A stretch of DNA of 64,000 nucleotides from NCBI GenBank assembly GCA_023460795.1, contig JAEWPC010000090.1, forward strand, positions 1 to 64,000, given 5' to 3'. Shown in pieces: positions 52,897 through 60,910 of the stretch. The stretch's first letter is position 1, and each line of letters opens with the position of its first letter. The stretch is from Bacillota bacterium. GTDB taxonomy: Bacteria > Bacillota > Bacilli > Paenibacillales > Paenibacillaceae. A program made the translations under genes and the position numbers. A model generated the notes under the pieces. That model was given only the letters and a program-made list of their open reading frames with translations. It ran no database searches and was not told where the DNA came from.

Positions 52897-53328
52897 TTAT
52901 CCTTGGCCCGTGCCGGCGCGCCACATCGCCATGACGGCTTGCCGCATCGCATCGGAGTCCGGCTGATCCGAATCGTCCGCGGGCTGGAAGGTGAGATTCG
53001 CTTCCGTCACGCTGTCCAGCACGCCGCCTGCTTGTCCGCTCACGACGACCACGTAACGAAAACCACTCCGTTTCAGCCTTGCGACGAGCTCGTTCACTCC
53101 TTCGGAACCGCCCCCTCCGACCTGATCGTAATGGTAGGCAGGCATCGTAACCGTACGCCCGTGGAAAGCTTTCTCCAGCGGAGATAACCAGTCGCCCGTC
53201 CTGAATATTCGTTCCGTCGCTTCCCACGGCGTTTCCGTGCCGGTTAGTCCGGATACCGGAAGCAAGCAAGTGTCCAGGAACGGCTGCAACTCCGCCCAGC
53301 TCTCCTCGCTAATTTCGTTAAACTTCAT
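52897..53328 (-). CDS. ypiF: DUF2487 family protein
   Basis: A 143-residue cytosolic protein. FNEISEESWAELQPFLDTCLLPV at the N-terminus and YHYDQ/ RYVVVVSG fit DUF2487, which in B. subtilis (YpiF) is encoded just upstream of qcrA. GGAGAG precedes the ATG. The function is unknown, though the consistent linkage to the bc complex genes suggests an accessory role. Confidence 0.85.
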   Translation of the reverse strand: MKFNEISEESWAELQPFLDTCLLPVSGLTGTETPWEATERIFRTGDWLSPLEKAFHGRTVTMPAYHYDQVGGGGSEGVNELVARLKRSGFRYVVVVSGQAGGVLDSVTEANLTFQPADDSDQPDSDAMRQAVMAMWRAGTGQG

Positions 53329-53400
53329 CTTGGCTCTCTCCTTGCGCGATCGACTGCTTCCATTCTACATCCTTCATCCTACTGCAAAATCGCCCGCAAT

Positions 53401-53428
53401 AAAAGAAAAACCCAACCGCGAGGTCGGG
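53401..53428 (-). terminator. Intrinsic terminator between the IDEAL gene and ypiF
   Basis: Leftward, CCCGACC pairs with GGTTGGG (one G-U) and runs into T5 plus further T-rich sequence. It separates the small IDEAL gene from ypiF. Confidence 0.75.
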
Positions 53429-53471
53429 CTTGCGTAAACTATGAGTTGACCGGCGTACGGTCTTGCGCGAA

Positions 53472-53654
53472 CTATGGCCGTATCGTCTTCAATTCATCGG
53501 TTAGTCGCCGAAATGATTCGACATCTCCTTGGGCGAGCGCTTCATCGATTGCGTGATAAATCTTCTCCGTCCGGTAATTGCGCAGCGCTTCGTCCAGGAC
53601 CATTTCTGCCGCCAACCCCAGCATCGTCTCATAGGCGACTTTCATGTTGTCCAT
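53472..53654 (-). CDS. Small IDEAL-domain protein
   Basis: A 60-residue protein made up almost wholly of an IDEAL domain: LAAEMVLDEALRNYRTEKIYHAIDEALAQGD followed by RRLTDELK. The start at 53654 has GGAGG eight bases upstream. In B. subtilis, YpiB at this locus has the domain at its C-terminus after a larger UPF0302 part, which is absent here. IDEAL domains are thought to mediate protein contacts (for instance with Clp adaptors), so this may be a stripped-down regulator. Confidence 0.85.
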   Translation of the reverse strand: MDNMKVAYETMLGLAAEMVLDEALRNYRTEKIYHAIDEALAQGDVESFRRLTDELKTIRP

Positions 53655-53788
53655 TCGTTGCACCTCCGAATAATCCGGCGTAAAGGGCCGCTCCTGGATG
53701 CGTTTGCGCTGACCCCTACTAAAATCATATTCACCGCGTCGTCTCGAGTACAAGACGAATGCCCGCGTTCCCATCAATGTACCTCTGC

Positions 53789-55033
53789 CTAATTCAATTC
53801 TCTGTTCAACACGATCGTATCCTCGAAAGCGATCGCGTTGCCCGCGACTAGCATTCTCCCCTGCGTCGTAGCGCGAACGACGTTCTCCCCCGCAGCCGTC
53901 TGTCCCCACTTGATCATGCCTAGATGCATCAGGATCGCGAGCACGCGCCGTTCGAATACGTCTCTGCTCGTATCGTAATAATAGGAACGAACGAGCGGCT
54001 GCAAAATGGCGAATAGCGACTCGACCGTGACCCACTCCGTAGCTAAGCGCATGACCCATTGGACCAGCGTCGTGACGTTCGGAATCGGACTCTTATACAG
54101 ACGTTGCCAGAAGCGGTAAAGCTCAGGCGGCTCTGGCCGTACGATTCCGTCGGCCATATCGCGGCCCGCCTCGGTAATCGTTAGGCGATCCGCCCCTTCG
54201 TCGATCAGCTTGTGGTAGTAGGCGAAGTCGTATAGCAAGGAGAGGCGGTCGGGATAGTCGCGAAAATGCTTGCCATAGCCGAACCGCCAGCCGCCGCGCG
54301 TAGGAATCGCTTCGTGAACGGCGAGCTGCTCGATCAACTGCCCGATTTGACGCTTGTAGAGCACGCCTTCCGACGTGATTTGCAAATCGTTGTCCCTAAC
54401 GAATTTGAGCAGCTGCAGCAAGTCGTCTAACATCAGCGTGCCCTCGTCCCGATAAGCAGGCGGCTCTTCTCTTCCATCGAGCAACGTCCGGTAGCGTCGT
54501 TCCAAAGCTTCGCTTAATCGCTTCTTGACGTCCTCGGGCACTTGGTACAAATAACGGGTTTGCTGAGAAAAGCCGTTGAACAGCCAGCCGAATTTCTTAA
54601 AGCGGGAGATAGCGCGGCGAGCGACGTCCTCGGGAGCGAGGGGCGCTTCAGGCTCCTTGTTTTTGGCTTTGCGGGAGCGGCCCGTTTTAGACGACGGTAC
54701 TTGTACCGGGGCTTTCTCGGTATGCGGTCTATCGGTCTGCTGTTTATCGTCCGCAGACTTATTGCCGGCCGTATCACCGGCAAGCGCGCGCGCTTTCAGC
54801 TCTTCGAGACTGTACGAACCACGGCTTTCGAATAGCAGCGAATTCAAGAACCGTAAATCCGCGGCGGTCATCTCGCCGACTCTCGATTCGATGACGTCCC
54901 TTCGCCCGACGGTGGACAAGATCGATTGAATCAGCTCGTTCTTGGAATGGCTGCTGCACGAACATTCATAGGTCTCCGCAATGGCCGTCAGCTCCGCGAT
55001 GTCCGCATAGACAAGCATTTCGGCTAAATTCAT
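53789..55033 (-). CDS. Uncharacterised helical protein with SAP-like N-terminus
   Basis: A 414-residue protein not recognised as a named family. The first 60 residues (LAEMLVYADIAELTAIAE; HSKNELIQSIL) resemble a SAP or Rho-N type helix pair, often nucleic-acid binding. A low-complexity Lys/Asp/Pro-rich linker spans about 90-140. The rest is helical with winged-helix-like stretches (RAISRFKKFGWL; VFERRVLAILMHLGMIKWG) and conserved Tyr/Trp/Arg. A GGCGGGGG site precedes the chosen ATG at 55033. It may bind DNA, but this is inference. Confidence 0.8.
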   Translation of the reverse strand: MNLAEMLVYADIAELTAIAETYECSCSSHSKNELIQSILSTVGRRDVIESRVGEMTAADLRFLNSLLFESRGSYSLEELKARALAGDTAGNKSADDKQQTDRPHTEKAPVQVPSSKTGRSRKAKNKEPEAPLAPEDVARRAISRFKKFGWLFNGFSQQTRYLYQVPEDVKKRLSEALERRYRTLLDGREEPPAYRDEGTLMLDDLLQLLKFVRDNDLQITSEGVLYKRQIGQLIEQLAVHEAIPTRGGWRFGYGKHFRDYPDRLSLLYDFAYYHKLIDEGADRLTITEAGRDMADGIVRPEPPELYRFWQRLYKSPIPNVTTLVQWVMRLATEWVTVESLFAILQPLVRSYYYDTSRDVFERRVLAILMHLGMIKWGQTAAGENVVRATTQGRMLVAGNAIAFEDTIVLNRELN

Positions 55034-55109
55034 AGGCATCCCCCGCCTCATGGAGCATTTAATGTCCATTATCGGCCCTTGCGGCGGGCTTTAAACGTTG
55101 CCGGACAAC

Positions 55110-55145
55110 AAAAAAACGACTTACCCCTTCATGGGGCAGTCGCTA
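55110..55145 (-). terminator. Intrinsic terminator after the histidine phosphatase gene
   Basis: Leftward, CGACTGCCCC pairs with GGGGTAAGTCG (with mismatch) and is followed by T7. Confidence 0.85.
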
Positions 55146-55149
55146 TGTT

Positions 55150-55746
55150 CTATGAATTCGCGGTTTGCAAATGCAGCGTGCAATTGTGAATGAGCGGCTT
55201 CCAGCCTTGGCCTTCCTGCTCTAGCACCGTTAGAGAGACGTTCTGAATATAGCCGCCCTGAACTTCGCCTAGCATCGATTGGATCATCGCGGCCAAGAAG
55301 CTTCCATGCGATACGACTAACCAAGATTCGCCCGGATGGTTCGCGAAGTGTTCGTTCAAGAATTGCCGGCCTCGCTCCAAGACCGAATCCGTCGGTTCCT
55401 GATCGGGCACGTGCGTGCGCCAATCTTCGCCCCAACGCTCCAATCTTTCGGGGAGCGTCGTCCCTTCCGCCTGGCCGAAGGACCGTTCGCGCAGCCTTGC
55501 GTCGGTTAAGACCGGCAAGCCAAGCCGCTCGGCGATGATACGTCCGGTCGTAGCGGCCCGATCCAAATCGCTGGTGACGACGCCGCTCCAACGTATGCTT
55601 TCGTTAGCGAGCCGTTCTGCCAGCAACTTCGCTTGTTCGATGCCTTCTTGGCTGAGAGGGATGTCCGTCACGCCTTGAATTTTGCCCAGTTGATTCCATT
55701 CCGTGACCCCATGCCGAATCCAGCCGATTGTTCCCGCCATGTTCAT
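55150..55746 (-). CDS. Histidine phosphatase family protein
   Basis: A 198-residue phosphoglycerate-mutase-like phosphatase. The catalytic RHG motif is in GWIRHGVTEWN and the second His in VVSHGSFLAAM. The start at 55746 overlaps the anti-sigma stop (ATGA), so it is the third gene of the sigma operon. The substrate cannot be predicted; small phosphates such as alpha-ribazole phosphate are common in the family. Confidence 0.92.
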   Translation of the reverse strand: MNMAGTIGWIRHGVTEWNQLGKIQGVTDIPLSQEGIEQAKLLAERLANESIRWSGVVTSDLDRAATTGRIIAERLGLPVLTDARLRERSFGQAEGTTLPERLERWGEDWRTHVPDQEPTDSVLERGRQFLNEHFANHPGESWLVVSHGSFLAAMIQSMLGEVQGGYIQNVSLTVLEQEGQGWKPLIHNCTLHLQTANS

Positions 55747-56345
55747 GAGCGGACCCTGGAAAGCCAATTCAGAATGAGCAGCGTCATCACGATTCCGAGC
55801 ATCGAGAGGGCAACCCAATACTGCGGCATTGCAGGCGTTACGTTAAGCATGATCGAATCTCCCAAGCTCGCTACCGGCACTTCGAGATGCATGCTGTTCC
55901 CGAACCCGTGATCGGAGCTGAAGGCGTTGGCCGTATCCATGACGCCGGATACCCGCTCGCTGGAGCCATTGGAGCCTTCGATCGTCGTATATAAGAAACC
56001 GCTGACGAATAGCGCTAATAAAGCGGCTAACAACCCGGCGATCTTCCGTTTAAAACCGTAGCTGAACGCGTAAGTCCGGCGCACGGGAGGCAAGTACCAG
56101 CTTTGCTCCGAGTAGATCCGATTCATGACGTTATCGTTGACCCATTGCGCCGCGCCGGGTTCTTCGAATACGCGATCGTCGGAAGGTAGTTCATGAATAA
56201 TCGCGGCGCTTTCTTCCCAAATTCGGAATTCTTCCGCGCATTCTTTGCAATTCTGAACATGCAAATCAACGGCTAATCGTTCCGGCGAATCTTCAGGCAG
56301 ATCCCAATAGACCCCGAACCATTCTCCAGCTTCTTCGCATCTCAT
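55743..56345 (-). CDS. ZAS-type anti-sigma factor
   Basis: A 200-residue membrane protein. A zinc anti-sigma motif is at about 28-37 (LHVQNCKECAE: HxxxCxxC), a membrane segment at about 102-120 (GLLAALLALFVSGFLY) and a second near the C-terminus (ALSMLGIVMTLLILNWL). It would hold the upstream ECF sigma inactive. It overlaps that sigma gene by 4 bases, and the phosphatase gene by 4. Confidence 0.9.
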   Translation of the reverse strand: MRCEEAGEWFGVYWDLPEDSPERLAVDLHVQNCKECAEEFRIWEESAAIIHELPSDDRVFEEPGAAQWVNDNVMNRIYSEQSWYLPPVRRTYAFSYGFKRKIAGLLAALLALFVSGFLYTTIEGSNGSSERVSGVMDTANAFSSDHGFGNSMHLEVPVASLGDSIMLNVTPAMPQYWVALSMLGIVMTLLILNWLSRVRS

Positions 56346-56941
56346 CGCAATTTCATCTCCTCGTACTCTTTCATGATCGCCGGTTCCGTAAAATAGTTCT
56401 CCAGTTGCGCCTTTACGCTTGCTCTAGCCCTGAACAGCAACGATTTCACGGAGCTGACCGTCTGGCCGAGAATGTTGGCGATCTCCTGATAATCCATCCC
56501 GTCATATTCCCGTAGAATGAGCGCGGATCGCTGTTTCTCCGGCAAGCTGTTGATCGCTTCACGAACCATCGAGACCTTCTCGCTTCGCAGCAGTTGCTGC
56601 TCGGGAGCTGCCTCTGCCGGCGCCGCGGGAATGTAAGTGGTGTCATCAAGCGACATGTGGGTCGCTTTCTGCTTGCGAAGCTCGCTGAGCACCGTGTTGC
56701 GGGCGATCGTGTATAACCATGTAGAGAAAGAAGCGTCTACTTCCCTGAAGGAATGTAGGCTTCGGAATGCTTTGTAGAACGTCTCCGAGCTTAAGTCCTC
56801 TGCCAGCAACTCGAGCTTGGCGCTCTTCAACATATGGAATATGAAGGATAATATTTTCTTCTGATAACGGCCCATCAACGTAGCGTACAGCTCTACGTTG
56901 CCGTCTTTGATTTCCCGAATAAGCTGGGAATCGGTCATCAT
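56342..56941 (-). CDS. ECF-type RNA polymerase sigma factor
   Basis: A 199-residue sigma factor. Region 2 spans about 18-90 (KILSFIFHMLKSAKLELLAEDLSSETFYKAFRSL; FSTWLYTIARNTVLSELRKQ) and region 4 about 125-180 (LPEKQRSALILREYDGMDYQEIANILGQTVSSVKSLLFRARASVKAQL). The start at 56941 has GGAGGG nine bases upstream; the longer frame has none. Followed by a ZAS anti-sigma gene with 4-base overlap. Confidence 0.93.
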   Translation of the reverse strand: MMTDSQLIREIKDGNVELYATLMGRYQKKILSFIFHMLKSAKLELLAEDLSSETFYKAFRSLHSFREVDASFSTWLYTIARNTVLSELRKQKATHMSLDDTTYIPAAPAEAAPEQQLLRSEKVSMVREAINSLPEKQRSALILREYDGMDYQEIANILGQTVSSVKSLLFRARASVKAQLENYFTEPAIMKEYEEMKLR

Positions 56942-56998
56942 CTTCCGCGACCCTCCCCCCGTGTAGGGTGAACGTCCGCAGTCGGTATATACCATTGT

Positions 56999-57020
56999 AC
57001 CGACAACGAACGAAAAAGTT
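56999..57020 (-). promoter_or_regulatory. Possible ECF-type promoter of the second sigma operon
   Basis: Leftward, CAACTTTTT (57021-57013), a 15-base gap from AAC, and CGGTA resemble an ECF promoter in which AAC is followed by a T-run. An overlapping TACAAT could also serve sigma-A. A further extended -10 (TGATACAAT) lies at 57078-57086. The assignment is tentative. Confidence 0.35.
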
Positions 57021-57192
57021 GCGCGCCGATCGCGCATTTCCCTATAGGAAGCCAGTATTTTACAAATGATCTATGCTATTGTATCACAGGTATTCAGTAA
57101 ATGACCTTAAAACTTTCTCAAATATGGGAGGGAAATATGTCCTATTTCTCATGTTATGCTCGGGATCCTTATAGAAATTATCGGACGAAGAC

Positions 57193-57267
57193 AAAAAAAA
57201 GACCACCCCATCGGGGTGGTTGCACATAGTGCTAGGATTGGATAGGAGTGGAGAGAAACCATACTGT
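57193..57267 (-). ncRNA. Candidate small RNA with catabolite-controlled promoter
   Basis: A leftward promoter with consensus hexamers (TTGACA, 18 bases, TATAAT; 57303-57274) is followed after about 75 nt by an intrinsic terminator (ACCACCCC/GGGGTGGT with T8, 57193-57220). The transcript has no ribosome binding site or closed reading frame. Its 5' half is unpaired and C/U-rich (TTTCTCTCCACTCCTATCC), complementary in kind to ribosome binding sites, then a small GCAC/GTGC hairpin. Two cre-like sites overlap or precede the promoter. It is separated from tyrA by its own terminator. Confidence 0.6.
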
Positions 57268-57273
57268 ACTTTT

Positions 57274-57324
57274 ATTATATTGTATACGTTTTCATTTTGT
57301 CAATAAGTTTTTTAAGCGTTTTCA
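57274..57324 (-). promoter_or_regulatory. Consensus sigma-A promoter with two cre-like sites
   Basis: TTGACA (57303-57298) and TATAAT (57279-57274) are both perfect, with an 18-base spacer. TGTATACGTTTTCA (57281-57294) lies between the hexamers and TTTAAGCGTTTTCA (57311-57324) lies upstream; each differs from the cre consensus TGWAANCGNTNWCA at one base, and they are 30 bases apart. Confidence 0.65.
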
Positions 57325-57350
57325 TTTTTGCTTATTTGCAACCGTCCGAT

Positions 57351-57590
57351 CCCGCGACTTCAACTGCCTCTCAGGCCGCTAGAGCACCGAACCTGCTCGA
57401 ACCCGCGACTGCAACAGTCTCCCAGACCGCTAGAACAACAACCCGCGTAAACCCGCGACTGCAACGGCCTCCCAGGCCGCTAGAGCGCCAAACCGCGCAA
57501 ACCCGCGACTGCAACAGTCTCCCTGACCGCTAGAGCACCAAACCGCTCGATCCCGCGACTGCACCGGCCTCCCAGGCCGCTAGACCCACC
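57351..57590. repeat. Five 50 bp tandem repeats with hairpin arms
   Basis: CCCGCGACT begins units at 57351, 57402, 57452, 57502 and 57552. Each holds a hairpin, either GGCCT-CCC-AGGCC or GTCT-CCC-AGAC, followed by GCTAGA. The arm variants are compensatory. There are no unique spacers, so it is not a CRISPR array. A short rightward open frame across it looks accidental. Confidence 0.85.
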
Positions 57591-57599
57591 ATTGCAACA

Positions 57600-57631
57600 A
57601 AAACACCGTCCGGCTATGCCTGACGGTGTGG
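57600..57631 (-). terminator. Intrinsic terminator of the trp-hisC-tyrA operon
   Basis: Leftward, ACACCGTC.AGGC pairs with GCC.GGACGGTGT and runs into T5. It lies just after the tyrA stop codon. Confidence 0.88.
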
Positions 57632-57636
57632 TCGCG

Positions 57637-58758
57637 TTACTTATGGACGGAATAATTCAATTTCGCTAGAAGCTGCACGGCCTTCTCGAGATCGTCTTCC
57701 TTGCGGAAGCTTAGTCTCAGCACGCCGGGCACGTCGTCCCTGCTCTCGATAATGTGCAGGTTGCTGAGGTTGATCGCGGCATCGCCAAGCTCGGTCGCGA
57801 TTCGTCCGATAATGCCGGGATGATCGGGGACGTCTACGTAACATTCATATATAGAAGTAATGACGCCTTTGCGGCGTTCCGGCAGACTGCTTCGAAACTC
57901 GCCCGCCGTGCGGAACTGCTCCGCCACGGCTTCTCCGTCGCCCGCGGCGATCTGTCCCGCGAACCGGTTCATCTCCTGCTGCCAATCTTCAATCAGCTTC
58001 AGCACGACGTCGCGGTTGTTCAGGAGAATATCGCGCCACATGATCGGGTCACTGGACGCGATGCGCGTAATATCGCGGAATCCGCCTGCCGCCAATACCG
58101 CGTATAGGCTGTTATTCTCATTATAACCGGCGATCTGGTTAACGAGAGCCGCCGCGATGACGTGCGGCAGATGGCTGATCGCCCCGACGATCGTATCGTG
58201 CTCGACCGCGTCGACCTTCACGATGTGCGCCTTCGTGTACTTTAGCAGCTTTTCGAGGCGCGCCAGCGCTTCCGGCGGCGTGTCCGAGGTCGGCGTCAGC
58301 ACGTAAAAGGCGTTCTCGTATAAATGCGAGCTTGCCGCTTCGACGCCCGAACGCTCCCCCCCAGCCATCGGGTGGCCGCCGATGAAGACGCCGCCCTGCA
58401 GCGCAAGTTGCGAAGCGTGACGAACGACGGAAGCTTTCGTGCTTCCGACATCCGTCACGATGCAGCCGGGCTTCAGCTCGATGCGGGACAGCTGGTCGAT
58501 ATAATCGTCCAGCATACCGACCGGCACGCAGACGAAGATGAAGTCCGCATCCTTCGCCGCTTCTTCGAGCGATGTCGTCGCTTCGTCGACTACTCCGTGG
58601 GCCAAATATTTCTCTACCGATTTCGGATTAACGGAATGGCCGATGACATGGAATCCGGGCTTGCCCTTAAAACAAAGCGCAAGCGATCCACCCATGAGAC
58701 CGACGCCGAAAATGGCGATCCGTACCTTACCGTTAAACTCGCTAAACTCCCCGCTCAT
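57637..58758 (-). CDS. tyrA: Prephenate dehydrogenase
   Basis: A 373-residue enzyme that makes 4-hydroxyphenylpyruvate for tyrosine. The NAD-binding IAIFGVGLMGGSLAL and GGHPMAGGERSGVEAA blocks are typical, and residues about 298-370 form an ACT domain (CYVDVPDHPGIIGRIATELG), which in this family mediates feedback control. It follows hisC by four bases and ends the operon; aroE, which follows tyrA in B. subtilis, is absent. Confidence 0.96.
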   Translation of the reverse strand: MSGEFSEFNGKVRIAIFGVGLMGGSLALCFKGKPGFHVIGHSVNPKSVEKYLAHGVVDEATTSLEEAAKDADFIFVCVPVGMLDDYIDQLSRIELKPGCIVTDVGSTKASVVRHASQLALQGGVFIGGHPMAGGERSGVEAASSHLYENAFYVLTPTSDTPPEALARLEKLLKYTKAHIVKVDAVEHDTIVGAISHLPHVIAAALVNQIAGYNENNSLYAVLAAGGFRDITRIASSDPIMWRDILLNNRDVVLKLIEDWQQEMNRFAGQIAAGDGEAVAEQFRTAGEFRSSLPERRKGVITSIYECYVDVPDHPGIIGRIATELGDAAINLSNLHIIESRDDVPGVLRLSFRKEDDLEKAVQLLAKLNYSVHK

Positions 58759-58762
58759 GCCG

Positions 58763-59854
58763 TCACACCTTTGCCTCGACTTCTTGCAGCACGGCTTTCA
58801 GCGCGGCAATCACTTTCTCGTTCTGCTCTTGGCTGCCGACCGTGATGCGAATATAGCTTTCTCCGAAGCCCGCTCTGATGATAATGCCTTTACGCAGCAG
58901 AGCGTTATACACGTCATAGCCGTTGCGCTTCACGTCGACCATGATGAAGTTGCCGTAGGCCGGGAACGGCGTAAGGCCCATCTCGGCGAATTGGGCGTTC
59001 AAGTATTGGAGACCTTTCTTATTCGCTTCGCGGCAGGACGCGATGAACGCTTCGTCCTCCAACGCCGCGGCTGCAGCCGCTTGGCCGACGCGCGAAGTGT
59101 TGAACGGCGGACGGATCGGATTGATGGCGCGGATCACGTCGGAGCGAGCGATACCGTAGCCTACGCGGAGCGCAGCCAAGCCGTAAATTTTCGAGAACGT
59201 GCGGAGGACGACGAGGTTCGGATAACGCTTCAGCAGCTCGAGTCCGTTCGGATACGCAGGATCCTCGATATATTCGCAGTAGGCTTCGTCGAGGACAACC
59301 ATTACGTTCTGAGGCACTTTCGCGAGGAAATCCTCGACCTCGTCCTTCGTTACGATCGTACCCGTCGGGTTGTTCGGATTGCACACCCAGATGATTTTGG
59401 TTTTGTCGGTGACGCGGTCCAGCATCGCCGGCAGATCGTGCGTACCGTTCTTCATCGGCACTTCGATAATGACCGCGTTCTCGACTTGCGCGTTGTGTTT
59501 ATATTGGGAAAAGGTCAGGTCGGCCATGATCGTCTCGTCGCCAGGCGACAGGTAAGCCCGCGCCAGCATCAGAATGATTTCGTCCGAGCCTGCTCCTAGA
59601 ATGATTTGGTCCACATTGACGCCATGATGCTTGGCCAGCGCGTTACTAAGATGAACGGCGGCGCCGTCCGGATAGATGCTGAGTTGGTTCATTTCTTGCT
59701 CGATGGCGGCTTTCGCCTTCGGCGAACAGCCAAAAGGGTTCTCGTTGGACGCCAGCTTGATGATCTCGCTAAGGCCCAGCTCACGCTTCACGTCGTCGAC
59801 AGGTTTGCCCGGTTGATACACCGGCAGGTTCGCGATATTCGGTTTCACTTGCAT
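58763..59854 (-). CDS. hisC: Histidinol-phosphate aminotransferase
   Basis: A 363-residue PLP-dependent aminotransferase. IKLASNENPFG at the N-terminus and the PLP lysine in RTFSKIYGLAALRVGY are typical. In bacilli, HisC in the trp-tyrA cluster also transaminates aromatic keto acids, linking histidine and tyrosine/phenylalanine synthesis. The start at 59854 has AGGAGG seven bases upstream, and that site falls at the end of a 41 bp tandem duplication. Confidence 0.95.
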   Translation of the reverse strand: MQVKPNIANLPVYQPGKPVDDVKRELGLSEIIKLASNENPFGCSPKAKAAIEQEMNQLSIYPDGAAVHLSNALAKHHGVNVDQIILGAGSDEIILMLARAYLSPGDETIMADLTFSQYKHNAQVENAVIIEVPMKNGTHDLPAMLDRVTDKTKIIWVCNPNNPTGTIVTKDEVEDFLAKVPQNVMVVLDEAYCEYIEDPAYPNGLELLKRYPNLVVLRTFSKIYGLAALRVGYGIARSDVIRAINPIRPPFNTSRVGQAAAAAALEDEAFIASCREANKKGLQYLNAQFAEMGLTPFPAYGNFIMVDVKRNGYDVYNALLRKGIIIRAGFGESYIRITVGSQEQNEKVIAALKAVLQEVEAKV

Positions 59855-59864
59855 GAGGTTTCCT

Positions 59865-59946
59865 CCTAGATACATTTCATCTTCGTCGGGCTCGAACTTA
59901 CTCACCCTAGATACATTTCATCTTCGTCGGGCTCGAACTAACTCAC
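59865..59946. repeat. 41 bp tandem duplication upstream of hisC
   Basis: Two copies, each beginning CCTAGATACATTTCATC and ending with CTCAC, occupy 59865-59905 and 59906-59946 and differ at a single base. The copy nearest hisC merges with its ribosome binding site. Confidence 0.92.
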
Positions 59947-59962
59947 CCTAGATTACGGCAAA

Positions 59963-60011
59963 CGGAGCGTGTCCGCAACCGCCTCAATGAGGCGATGCTG
60001 CCGTCGCTCCG
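59963..60011 (-). terminator. Hairpin between trpA and hisC
   Basis: CGGAGCG (59963-59969) pairs with CGCTCCG (60005-60011), and an inner CGCCTC/GAGGCG stem lies within. The following leftward U-run is only three bases, so it may be a partial terminator or processing site rather than the end of the operon. Confidence 0.4.
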
Positions 60012-60073
60012 TATGGAATGTGTATTCTATTATTACTCATTGCTTCAACGCTGTAAAGTTTAAAATACTTCGT

Positions 60074-60910
60074 TTACCCGCGCGGTTTCAGATCGGCGAT
60101 GAACGATTGGACGGCTTGAAGACCTTTGTCCCGTTCGCCTGCTTCCGCAGAAGTCAGCTGCGGCAACGCTTCTTCCACCTTGCGCACGATCGCGCTGCCG
60201 ACGATAACGCCGTCGCACAGCCCGGCGAACCGTTCGGCGTGCTCTCTCGACGAGATGCCGAAGCCGACGCAGATCGGCACTTGAGCCGCTTTGCGAACGG
60301 TAGCCAGGAAGCCTTCGATGCCTTCATGGAACGACGACCGAACGCCGGTTACGCCCAGCGACGAGACGCAGTAGACGAAGCCTCTCGCATTAGCGGCGAT
60401 TCGCTCTACTCTCGCTTCGGATGTCGGAGCGACGAGCGGAATGAGGTGGATGCCAGATGCCTCGGCGATCGCGCGCGCTTCCCCGTCTTCCTCGAGAGGA
60501 AGATCCGGGATGATGACGCCGCTGAAACCATGCTCTCTCAGGAGCGAGAAGAAATGGTTCAAGCCGAGCTGGAGCGCCGGATTGTAATAAGTGAATAAGA
60601 TGAAGGGCATCTTCACGCCGCGTTCGCGGGCTTTACTGGCAACGGCCATGCAATCGACGAGACCGATGCGGTTCTTCAGCGCGCGTTCGGAGGCGCGTTG
60701 GATGACGGGTCCATCGGCAAGCGGGTCGGAATAAGGAACGCCGAGCTCGATCATATGCGCGCCGGCTCTTTCGGCGGCTTGCACGAGCGCAACGGACGTA
60801 TCCAGATCCGGATCTCCCATCGTCATGAAAGGGATCAGCGCGGTTTCGCCCTTCGCTTTCAATTCAGCGAAGACGGCGTCGATTGCGTTAGGGGCAGTCG
60901 TGGTGCTCAT
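60074..60910 (-). CDS. trpA: Tryptophan synthase alpha chain
   Basis: A 278-residue TIM-barrel subunit that releases indole from indole-3-glycerol phosphate. The catalytic Glu and Asp are in HMIELGVPYSDPLADGPVIQ and VIIPDLPLEE. It overlaps trpB by 4 bases. The C-terminus is complete. Confidence 0.97.
   Translation of the reverse strand: MSTTTAPNAIDAVFAELKAKGETALIPFMTMGDPDLDTSVALVQAAERAGAHMIELGVPYSDPLADGPVIQRASERALKNRIGLVDCMAVASKARERGVKMPFILFTYYNPALQLGLNHFFSLLREHGFSGVIIPDLPLEEDGEARAIAEASGIHLIPLVAPTSEARVERIAANARGFVYCVSSLGVTGVRSSFHEGIEGFLATVRKAAQVPICVGFGISSREHAERFAGLCDGVIVGSAIVRKVEEALPQLTSAEAGERDKGLQAVQSFIADLKPRG

Noticed and set aside
57297..57533. A 78-codon rightward open frame across the 50 bp tandem repeats
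   Set aside because: It is made of repeat sequence, has no ribosome binding site, and runs against the promoter and repeat structure seen there.
57351..57590. Possible CRISPR array
   Set aside because: The whole 50 bp unit is conserved, with no unique spacers and no cas genes nearby.
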